Shown here piece by piece: positions 28,583 to 36,311 of a DNA stretch of 64,000 nucleotides (the stretch's first letter is position 1; each line of letters starts with the position of its first letter). Origin of the DNA: Shewanella sp. 10N.286.48.A6 (lineage in GTDB: Bacteria; Pseudomonadota; Gammaproteobacteria; Enterobacterales; Shewanellaceae). Both the position numbers and the translations under genes were made by a program. The stretch covers positions 213,273 to 277,272 of the forward strand of contig NZ_MCVI01000020.1 of assembly GCF_002873135.1 (NCBI RefSeq). Direction: 5' to 3'. The notes beneath the pieces are model-generated. The model worked only from the letters and a program-made list of their open reading frames with translations. It was not told the origin of the DNA and did no database searches.

Positions 28583-31147
28583 ATGACTCAAGCACAAGCA
28601 AAACATCTTAAAGATTATAAATCACCTTTATTTACCATTAGTCATATTGCATTAGATTTTGACTTAAAAGGTGCTGAAACTCAGGTCGTTGCAACGAGTA
28701 AAGTTCAAAGAGTTGGTGAGTACAAAGACGCTTTGCATTTAGTCGGTGAGCAAATACAGTTAACCTCAGTATTGATTAACGGTCAAAAAGCTAACTATAA
28801 AGTAGACAGCAATGAGCTTATCATTGACACCGAGCTATCTGAGTTTGAATTAACTGTTGTGACTAAACAAGATCCTGAAGCTAACTCAAGCCTAGAAGGT
28901 TTGTATATGTCCGATGGCGCTTATTGCACTCAGTGTGAAGCAGAAGGCTTTAGACGAATTACTTATTTCCTTGATCGCCCCGATGTTTTAGCCATTTATA
29001 GCGTCAGAATCGAAGCAGATAAAGCAGCGTTTCCGTTTTTATTGAGTAATGGTAATTTAGTCGAGCAGGGCACTTGTGCTGATGAAAGTCGCCACTTTGT
29101 TCGTTGGCAAGATCCTTTCCCAAAACCGAGCTACTTATTTGCGTTAGTTGCAGGCGATTTTGATTTATTAGAAGATAAATTTATCACCCGTAGTGGAAGA
29201 GAAGTAAAGCTACAAGTATTTGTGGATAAAGGTAATTTACATAAAGCCAACCACGCCATGGTGTCATTGCAAAAGTCGATGGCATGGGATGAGTCGCGTT
29301 TTGATTTAGAGTATGACTTAGATATCTACATGATAGTCGCGGTAGATTTTTTCAACATGGGTGCAATGGAAAATAAAGGCCTCAATGTATTTAATACCAA
29401 GTATGTATTAGCAGATACCGCCAGCGCGACAGATGAAGACTATCATGGCATTGAATCCGTTGTTGGGCATGAGTATTTCCATAACTGGACAGGTAACCGA
29501 GTGACTTGTCGTGATTGGTTCCAATTAAGCCTTAAAGAAGGGCTCACGGTATTTAGAGATCAAGAATTTAGTTCCGATTTAGGTTCTCGCGCTGTTAACC
29601 GCATTCAAGCTATTCGTGTCATGAAAAATCAACAGTTTGCCGAAGATGCTGGACCTATGTCACATCCTATTCGCCCTGAATCTGTCATTGAAATGAATAA
29701 CTTCTATACCGTGACCGTTTATAACAAAGGCGCAGAAGTCATTCGCATGATGCACACCATTTTAGGTGAAGCTAAATTCCAGCTAGGAATGAAGTGTTAT
29801 TTTGAGCGTCATGATGGTCAAGCTGTAACCTGCGATGACTTTGTCAACGCGATGGAAACAGCAAGCGGAATCGATTTGTCTCAATTTAGACGCTGGTATA
29901 GGCAAGCAGGCACTCCGGTGCTTAAAGTAACAGATCACTATAATGCTGCGACTAAGCAATATTCACTGACTGTTGCACAATCTGTGATGTCTAACGGTGT
30001 TGCAGGGGAGGTATTACATATCCCGTTCAGCATTGAGCTACTCGATACTCAAGGTCAGTCAGTTGCTAATACCGTGTTAGATGTAAAACAAGCACAGGAA
30101 ACCTTTGTGTTTGACAATATTGCGTCAGCGCCAATTCCATCATTATTACAAGACTTTTCAGCGCCAGTAAGACTTGATTATCAATTTAATGTTGATCAGT
30201 TAGTGCACTTAACGCGCTACGCATCAAGCGAAGTGGCTCGCTGGGAAGCATCTGTTGGGTTATTTAGCCAAGCCGTGTGGCAAAACGTCGCCAGTCTTGA
30301 AGCGAAAGAAACGATGCATTTAGATGCCAGAGTCATTGAAGCTGTTAGAGGAATTATCCTCGATGAAAGCATCGATAAAGCGCTAGTGGCTGAAATTTTG
30401 GCATTCCCAAGTGCTGCAGCATTAATTGAACAAGTAGAGACAGTGAACTTAGATGCCTTGGCGGCTGCAAGAGAGTTTGTGGTTAATGAAATCGCAGAGT
30501 CTTGTTTAGACGAGCTGGTAACGCGCTATCGTAGCTTGATTAATGAAGATAATGCAGCAAGTCGTGCATTTAAGAATATTTGCTTAAGTTTGTTGTCTAA
30601 AGTGTCTTCTGAATATGAAGACTTGGTGATTAACCAATATCAGCAAGCTTCAAATATGACAGATAGCTTAGGCGCATTAAAAGCGGCAGTCTCGGGCCAG
30701 TTGACTTGTCAGCAGTCATTAATGCAAGATTTTGAGCAAAAGTGGCTAAAAACGCCGCTAGTGATGGATAAGTGGTTTAGCTTACAAGCCTCGCAAAATA
30801 CCGCAGATGTGTTGGAGGTTATTAAAGGGCTCACTGAGCATGAAAGTTTTAGTTTCAATAACCCTAACCGCGTACGCTCATTAATTGGATTTTTCGTAGC
30901 GGCAAACACCTATCAATTCCATGATGCTTCAGGTAAAGGTTACCAGTATCTCACTGATGTGTTGATCAAGCTTAACGAGTTAAACCCACAAATAGCGGCA
31001 AGAATGATCACTCCGCTTATTCAATTCAGCAAGTTTGACGAAAACCGTCAGCAACTGATGAAAGCATCGTTACAGCGATTAAAAGCATTACCGAATTTAT
31101 CGAAAGATTTATTTGAGAAAGTTGAAAAGGCGTTAGAGCAAGCTTAA
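28583..31147 (+). CDS. pepN: Aminopeptidase N (M1 family)
   Basis: Zinc aminopeptidase with broad specificity. The ATG at 28583 (CAAGGA upstream) gives 854 residues beginning MTQAQAKHLKDYKSP; E. coli PepN has 870. The exopeptidase motif GAMEN lies at 260-264 and the zinc site HEYFH at 296-300, with the third ligand in the following SLKEGLTVFRDQEFS. It stands between two good terminators, so it is probably monocistronic. Confidence 0.97.
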   Translation: MTQAQAKHLKDYKSPLFTISHIALDFDLKGAETQVVATSKVQRVGEYKDALHLVGEQIQLTSVLINGQKANYKVDSNELIIDTELSEFELTVVTKQDPEANSSLEGLYMSDGAYCTQCEAEGFRRITYFLDRPDVLAIYSVRIEADKAAFPFLLSNGNLVEQGTCADESRHFVRWQDPFPKPSYLFALVAGDFDLLEDKFITRSGREVKLQVFVDKGNLHKANHAMVSLQKSMAWDESRFDLEYDLDIYMIVAVDFFNMGAMENKGLNVFNTKYVLADTASATDEDYHGIESVVGHEYFHNWTGNRVTCRDWFQLSLKEGLTVFRDQEFSSDLGSRAVNRIQAIRVMKNQQFAEDAGPMSHPIRPESVIEMNNFYTVTVYNKGAEVIRMMHTILGEAKFQLGMKCYFERHDGQAVTCDDFVNAMETASGIDLSQFRRWYRQAGTPVLKVTDHYNAATKQYSLTVAQSVMSNGVAGEVLHIPFSIELLDTQGQSVANTVLDVKQAQETFVFDNIASAPIPSLLQDFSAPVRLDYQFNVDQLVHLTRYASSEVARWEASVGLFSQAVWQNVASLEAKETMHLDARVIEAVRGIILDESIDKALVAEILAFPSAAALIEQVETVNLDALAAAREFVVNEIAESCLDELVTRYRSLINEDNAASRAFKNICLSLLSKVSSEYEDLVINQYQQASNMTDSLGALKAAVSGQLTCQQSLMQDFEQKWLKTPLVMDKWFSLQASQNTADVLEVIKGLTEHESFSFNNPNRVRSLIGFFVAANTYQFHDASGKGYQYLTDVLIKLNELNPQIAARMITPLIQFSKFDENRQQLMKASLQRLKALPNLSKDLFEKVEKALEQA

Positions 31148-31164
31148 CTATCGTTTATAACAAT

Positions 31165-31206
31165 TAACGCCCACAAGGGTTTAAGTAAATTATTGTGGGC
31201 TTTTTT
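31165..31206 (+). terminator. Rho-independent terminator of pepN
   Basis: Arms GCCCACAA (31169-31176) and TTGTGGGC (31193-31200) followed by T6, about 20 bp after the pepN stop. Confidence 0.88.
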
Positions 31207-31227
31207 ATAGGGTTTTACCGAGTCATC

Positions 31228-31443
31228 ATGGAATTTTATTTTTCAATATATGTAAGCTTTAATGATTTTCTGCCTTTTTACCAGGGCGTGGTAAAAAACG
31301 TCGAAGTTCTAGACCGTAACGGCAAAGTATTACATATAAATGGTAAGTATTTCAGACCATTTGTAACGGCCTCAGGCATCCATGGCAGTTTCATTTTACA
31401 CCTCAATACCTCAGGTAATTTCATTTCACTAAACAAGGTTTAG
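31228..31443 (+). CDS. DUF2835-family protein
   Basis: A 71-residue protein of unknown function. The start at 31228 trims a hydrophobic leader that overlaps the pepN terminator. The family pattern is visible: FYFSIYVSFNDFLPFYQG, then VLHINGKYFRPFVTASGIHG and the ending FISLNKV. Proteins of this type are short single-domain gammaproteobacterial proteins; no role has been assigned to my knowledge. No neighbour suggests a function. Confidence 0.8.
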   Translation: MEFYFSIYVSFNDFLPFYQGVVKNVEVLDRNGKVLHINGKYFRPFVTASGIHGSFILHLNTSGNFISLNKV

Positions 31444-31756
31444 AGTATTTACTTAAAACGGTCGATTGATTAGAGAGTGTTAAATTAGCTGGAATTATCA
31501 CCTCTAACTTATTGAAATTTAACAATTACATTTAAAGATTACTCACGGCTCATATATTTAAGCCATTCAATTCAAATCAGTCTGACTTTTTTTACCCATA
31601 AAATCATCTAACTGCACCAATTCATTCATAAATTTTCTTTTTTTTGAACTTGCCGAACCATGTTAATTGCTGTAACAATGGTGTTACCTGTAGGCTAACA
31701 AAATGTTGGTTTAAATCCTATAACAACGAATCCGGCAGGTTACGGAGAGAAGCAAA
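31444..31756. other. Long upstream region of the DUF1302-MMPL operon
   Basis: A 313-bp non-coding, AT-rich stretch. The only structure I see is a short palindrome GTAACA-N4-TGTTAC near 31672-31687. It probably holds the promoter and regulator site of the operon that starts at 31757, but no convincing -35/-10 pair stands out. A GGAGAG ribosome-binding site closes the region. Confidence 0.4.
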
Positions 31757-33808
31757 ATGAATATTGTTAAAAGACGCTTTAACAAGTCGGCACTCGCTTT
31801 GGGGGTGGTGTCGGCATTAACTTTGGGGATGAGCAGTAGCGTTAATGCTGTTTCATTTGATTGGGGAGAAGTACGCGGTACTTTCGATTCTACTTGGACT
31901 GTCGGAGCTAGCTGGCGTGTGTCTGATAGAGATTGGGAAGGTCAGATCGGTAAGGTCAACCAACCTCAAATGGATTGGTCTAATTACTCTGCCTTTGGTG
32001 GGGCTTTTGGCGAAACACCCATCTATACTACGGCTCAAATTTGGGACCAAGCAGGTTCTTACTCAAGTAACAACGACCTGAGTAACCTACTGTATTCGAA
32101 AGGGGATACCACCTCTGAACGTTTCAAAGGGTTACATGAACTGTCACTAGAGTATAAAAATTTCGGTTTGTTTGTTCGTGGTATGTACTTCTACGATACT
32201 AAAATCAGCGATGGTGATTATGACTTTAATGACCCGCTAACTGGCAAAGAATTTGATCCGTGTGAAGATAGCCGCGCATCAGAAGTGCAATGTAAAGACA
32301 TTCGCTTATTAGATGCTTTTGTATACGGTAATTTCGATTTAAATGATGGCAAAAACCCATTATCAGTCCGTGTGGGTAACCAAGTTGTATCTTGGGGGGA
32401 AAGCACCTTAATACCTCATGGTATTGGTGTGATTAACCCAGTCGATTTAAATATTCTCAATGCACCGGGTGCCGAGCTTAAAGAAGCATTTCGTCCGCAA
32501 GACATGGTGTGGGCTTCATTAGGTCTAACTGAAAATTTAAACGTTGAAGCTTATTACCAATATGATTGGGAGCCAATTTGGGTACCAACACCTGGTTCTA
32601 ACTTCGCGACAAACGATTTTGCTGGTTTTGGCGGTTATAGCCAAAATGCACAGTTAGGTTTTAACGCTAACCCTGATATTAATCTTGAATTCTTAATGTC
32701 TGAATATGCTTCACTTTATGGTGCAGCTGCTGCAGCTAATTTTGACCCTGCATTCGCTGCTTATATGGTGCCATACGCAACTAAAGTTGCGTTAATTCAG
32801 GATGAAGAAGAGCCTGCAGATGATGGCCAATATGGTATCAAACTAGGTTATTACGCGCCTAATTTCGGTGAAACTGAATTTGGCTTGTATTACATGAATT
32901 ACCATAGTCGCCGCCCTATCATCAGTGGTACAGCATCAAACTTTACCAGTGAAGCTGTGGCTCGTGATTATGGCCGTTTAGCTGCAAGTGGCGGTGAAAT
33001 TGACCGCGAACTTATGCTAAGCATGGAAACATTTACTAAAGCACAAATTGTTTACCCTGAAGATATTCAATTATATGGCGCAAGTTTTAACACTTTAGTG
33101 GGCGACACCTCAGTAGCTGGTGAAGTATCTCATCGTATTGATGAGCCTTTACAAATTGATGATGTTGAATTGTTATTTGCTGGTATGCCTGAGCAGCTTG
33201 CAAATGCAGGACTTCGTCCTGATCTAGAAGGCCTATCGCAAATCGAAGGCGTACAGCCCGGTGAGACTATTGATGGTTTCATTTTATCTGATACCACTCA
33301 AGCTCAGTTCACTTTAACCCATTTATTTGGTCCAACTTGGGGGACAGATAATTTAGTGATGCTCGCTGAGGTTGGCGGCGTGTGGATCCATGACATGCCA
33401 GGATTTGATGAGCTACGTTTAAATGGCCCAGGAACAGCTCGTTCTGGTGGCAATCCTGATATGCCAGGCATTATCGAAGCACTGCATGATGGTCCTGAAA
33501 CTAATCCGTTCCCTACTGATTTTGCTTGGGGATATCGTTTAGTTGCTAAGGCTGACTTTAACAATGTCTTTGCCGGTGTGAATATGTCACCGCGGGTGAT
33601 TTTCTCTCACGATGTTGACGGTATTACACCAGATCCAATGTTCTTATTTACTGAAGGGCGTAAGTCTGTGGCTGTTGGTCTAAACTTTGACTATCGCAGT
33701 CGCTGGGGGGCAGATGTGTCCTATAACAGCTTCTTTGGTGGCGTAGGCACAACTAATGCAATGACTGATAGAGATTATGTCTCTTTCAACGTCAAGTATT
33801 CGATCTAA
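31757..33808 (+). CDS. DUF1302-family outer-membrane protein
   Basis: A 683-residue exported protein, first gene of a four-gene run. The signal peptide ends around SSSVNAVSF after ALALGVVSALTLGMSS. Alternating polar/hydrophobic strands and the C-terminal ending DYVSFNVKYSI (terminal aromatic-rich strand) suggest an outer-membrane beta-barrel. Family-like blocks are FDSTWTVGASWRVSDRD, RVGNQVVSWGESTLIPHGIG, NILNAPGAELKEAFRPQDMV and YYQYDWEPIWVPTPGSNFA. DUF1302 has no established function. Its partner DUF1329 follows after 13 bp. A GGAGAG ribosome-binding site precedes the ATG. Confidence 0.88.
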   Translation: MNIVKRRFNKSALALGVVSALTLGMSSSVNAVSFDWGEVRGTFDSTWTVGASWRVSDRDWEGQIGKVNQPQMDWSNYSAFGGAFGETPIYTTAQIWDQAGSYSSNNDLSNLLYSKGDTTSERFKGLHELSLEYKNFGLFVRGMYFYDTKISDGDYDFNDPLTGKEFDPCEDSRASEVQCKDIRLLDAFVYGNFDLNDGKNPLSVRVGNQVVSWGESTLIPHGIGVINPVDLNILNAPGAELKEAFRPQDMVWASLGLTENLNVEAYYQYDWEPIWVPTPGSNFATNDFAGFGGYSQNAQLGFNANPDINLEFLMSEYASLYGAAAAANFDPAFAAYMVPYATKVALIQDEEEPADDGQYGIKLGYYAPNFGETEFGLYYMNYHSRRPIISGTASNFTSEAVARDYGRLAASGGEIDRELMLSMETFTKAQIVYPEDIQLYGASFNTLVGDTSVAGEVSHRIDEPLQIDDVELLFAGMPEQLANAGLRPDLEGLSQIEGVQPGETIDGFILSDTTQAQFTLTHLFGPTWGTDNLVMLAEVGGVWIHDMPGFDELRLNGPGTARSGGNPDMPGIIEALHDGPETNPFPTDFAWGYRLVAKADFNNVFAGVNMSPRVIFSHDVDGITPDPMFLFTEGRKSVAVGLNFDYRSRWGADVSYNSFFGGVGTTNAMTDRDYVSFNVKYSI

Positions 33809-33821
33809 AAGGATAATAATA

Positions 33822-35186
33822 ATGAAGAAACTGACGATATTATCGGCTGCTGTCATGTTATCGCTGACTGCACCAGTAGCGATGGCGAAAGTATCAGAAG
33901 CCGAAGCTGCAAAATTAGGTACTGAATTAACCCCTTTAGGGGCAGTTATGGCAGCTAATGCTGATGGCTCTATCCCTGCATGGGATAAGGGGATTACATC
34001 AGCACCAGCTGGGTATGAGAAGGGCATGCATCATCCAGACCCTTTTCCAAACGATAAAGTGTTATTTACTATTACCAATGCTAACAAAGCACAATATGCT
34101 GAGTTTTTAACACCGGGTCAGGTGAAGTTATTTGAGCTTTATCCAGATACCTACAAAATGAATGTCTATGAGACTCGTCGTACTGCGTCTGTTCCTCAGT
34201 ATGTATACGAAGCCACTAAAGCGAATGCGTTAAACGCTGAATTAGTTTCAAATGGTAATGGCGTGAGTGGGGCATCTATTGGTGTACCATTTCCTATTCC
34301 ATCAACTGGTTTAGAGGTGATTTGGAACCATATCTTGCGTTATCGCGGTGTTGATGTGGAAACTTATCGTAGCCAAGCTTCACCAACAAAAAGTGGCTCT
34401 TACACCTTGATCGAAACCGCTGAAGAGATCCGTTTTGAATATAGCCGTCCAGAGATCACGCTAGATAAACTCGCTGAAACGAATACCTTGTTTTTCTTTA
34501 AACAAGTTGTTCGTCAGCCAGCACGTCTTGCTGGTACTGCATTGTTAGTTAAAGAAACCATGGATCAAGAAGCATTACCTCGTCAAGCATGGACTTATAA
34601 CACTGGCCAACGCCGTGTTCGTAAAGCGCCAAACGTTGCTTTTGATACGCCGGGTACTGTTTCAGATGGTCTAAGAACCACAGATGATTTTGATATGTTC
34701 AATGGCTCTCCAGTACGTTATAACTGGGAACTCGTTGGTAAGAAAGAAGTTTATATCCCTTACAATGATTACAAACTTCATTCTGATGCACTTGAATATG
34801 ATCAAATCCTAAAACCTGGTCATATCAATCCTGAGTATGCTCGTTGGGAAAAACACCGTGTTTGGGAAGTAAAAGCAACTCTTAAAGATGGTATGCGTCA
34901 TATTTATAAAACCCGTGTTTTCTATATTGATGAAGATTCATGGCAAGTATCGTTGACCGATATGTATGATAACCGTGATGAGCTTTATCGTGTAGGAACT
35001 GCACATTCTATCAACTACTATGAAGTTCCAACTCATTGGAGTACGTTAGAAATTTTCCACGATTTACAATCTCGTCGTTACTTGGCTATGGGATTAGATA
35101 ACGAAGGCCGCATGTATAATTTTGATGCCAAGCTTTCTGAAGCTAATTTCACACCTGATGCGCTTCGTCGCGCAGGTATTCGCTAA
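33822..35186 (+). CDS. DUF1329-family periplasmic protein
   Basis: A 454-residue secreted protein. The ATG at 33822, with AAGGA upstream, yields a clean signal peptide MKKLTILSAAVMLSLTAPVAMA; the longer frame from 33777 runs into the DUF1302 gene and is rejected. No lipobox Cys is visible. Family-like stretches: LGTELTPLGAVMAANADGSIPAWDKG, MNVYETRRTASVP, LRTTDDFDMFNGSPVRYNWELVGKKE, and WEVKATLKDGMRHIYKTRVFYIDEDSW. From memory the fold is LolA/LolB-like, a hydrophobic-ligand carrier, but this needs checking. DUF1329 usually travels with DUF1302. Confidence 0.88.
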   Translation: MKKLTILSAAVMLSLTAPVAMAKVSEAEAAKLGTELTPLGAVMAANADGSIPAWDKGITSAPAGYEKGMHHPDPFPNDKVLFTITNANKAQYAEFLTPGQVKLFELYPDTYKMNVYETRRTASVPQYVYEATKANALNAELVSNGNGVSGASIGVPFPIPSTGLEVIWNHILRYRGVDVETYRSQASPTKSGSYTLIETAEEIRFEYSRPEITLDKLAETNTLFFFKQVVRQPARLAGTALLVKETMDQEALPRQAWTYNTGQRRVRKAPNVAFDTPGTVSDGLRTTDDFDMFNGSPVRYNWELVGKKEVYIPYNDYKLHSDALEYDQILKPGHINPEYARWEKHRVWEVKATLKDGMRHIYKTRVFYIDEDSWQVSLTDMYDNRDELYRVGTAHSINYYEVPTHWSTLEIFHDLQSRRYLAMGLDNEGRMYNFDAKLSEANFTPDALRRAGIR

Positions 35187-35194
35187 GACCTTTA

Positions 35195-35215
35195 TGGGGC
35201 GCATCATGCGCCCCA
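35195..35215 (+). other. GC-rich intra-operon hairpin without T-run
   Basis: Perfect 10-nt arms TGGGGCGCAT and ATGCGCCCCA flank a single base, so RNA would form an 8-bp stem with a 5-nt loop. It lies between the DUF1329 stop and the next ribosome-binding site. The lack of a U-tract argues against a strong terminator; 3'-end protection or partial attenuation is more likely. Confidence 0.6.
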
Positions 35216-35236
35216 GCTATTCTTAAGGAAGTTTGT

Positions 35237-36247
35237 ATGTCGTTTCGCACACTTCGCAATGTTGCCGTAATCAGTGTTAGCTGCTTTTTCGGTGTTGCAT
35301 CAGCAAATGCTCAATTTGATCCTCTCAGCGTTCAACTCCAACCCCTCGCTCAATCATCTTTAGTTGTCGATATTGCTAAAGCTGGCGATAAGCTTGTTGC
35401 AGTGGGTGAACGTGGCCATGTATTAGTCAAACAACAACAATGGCAACAAGTTAGTACACCTGTTATCGCGCAGCTAACCAAAGTATTTTTCCTCGATGAG
35501 ATGCAAGGCTGGGCCGTTGGCCATGACGCAACCATCATTCATACCCAAGACGGTGGCTTAACTTGGACCTTACAATTTCAGTCATTTGAAATTGAAAAGC
35601 CGTTATTAGATATCTTATTTTTTGATGATAAAAACGGTATAGCGGTTGGGGCATATGGCTTGTTTTATCGCACCGAGGATGGCGGTCAAAACTGGCAAGA
35701 AGAATTCCATGAAGAGTTATTATTCGAAGAAGATATTGGTTATTTAGCGGATTTAAAAGCTGAAGATGAAGCGCTGTATTTATCTGAACGTGCCGCACTA
35801 TTACCTCATTTTAACCGCATTATTCAATTAGCTGACAATAGTTTATTAATGGTTGGTGAACTTGGACTAGTGGCCACATCAATTGATAATGGTAAAACCT
35901 TTAGTGCACAAGATTTTGTTTATGACGGTTCAATGTTTAATGCCATTGAAACAGATAGCAATATCTTTTTGATGGGGCTTCGTGGACATGTTTTTGTAAC
36001 CGATAAACAATTTTCACAATGGAGTGAAATTGAATTACCGGTCAAGTCAACAATACATAACGCCTTTATCAACCCTGATGGCTCACTATACCTAGTGGGT
36101 AATGCTGGCATGATTATCCAACTTAATAACGAACTTGAGGCTAAGGTCATTGCTCGTAGACAAGGTGAAAACATTGTTGCTGTAGCCAGTGACAACCAAG
36201 GCGAACTTTGGTTTGCAGGTACTAAAGGCTTATTCCAACTTAAGTAG
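35237..36247 (+). CDS. YCF48/BNR-type beta-propeller protein, exported
   Basis: A 336-residue secreted protein with signal peptide ending near GVASANAQF and a strong AAGGAAG ribosome-binding site. Repeated blades are visible: GWAVGHDATIIHTQDGGLTW, GIAVGAYGLFYRTEDGGQNW, LLMVGELGLVATSIDNGKTF and LYLVGNAGMIIQL, the photosystem II assembly factor YCF48 pattern. It is the third gene of the run; the MMPL permease follows after 64 bp. In this setting it is probably a periplasmic scaffold or assembly factor for the transporter; it has no photosynthetic role. Confidence 0.87.
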   Translation: MSFRTLRNVAVISVSCFFGVASANAQFDPLSVQLQPLAQSSLVVDIAKAGDKLVAVGERGHVLVKQQQWQQVSTPVIAQLTKVFFLDEMQGWAVGHDATIIHTQDGGLTWTLQFQSFEIEKPLLDILFFDDKNGIAVGAYGLFYRTEDGGQNWQEEFHEELLFEEDIGYLADLKAEDEALYLSERAALLPHFNRIIQLADNSLLMVGELGLVATSIDNGKTFSAQDFVYDGSMFNAIETDSNIFLMGLRGHVFVTDKQFSQWSEIELPVKSTIHNAFINPDGSLYLVGNAGMIIQLNNELEAKVIARRQGENIVAVASDNQGELWFAGTKGLFQLK

Positions 36248-36311
36248 CCATAACAAATAGCCATCACAAAATGATAACTATAAATAAAACAACAATAATA
36301 GGGCCGATAAG

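Noticed and set aside
33777..33821. Upstream extension of the DUF1329 gene
   Set aside because: It lies inside the DUF1302 coding sequence and would remove the N-terminal position of the signal peptide.
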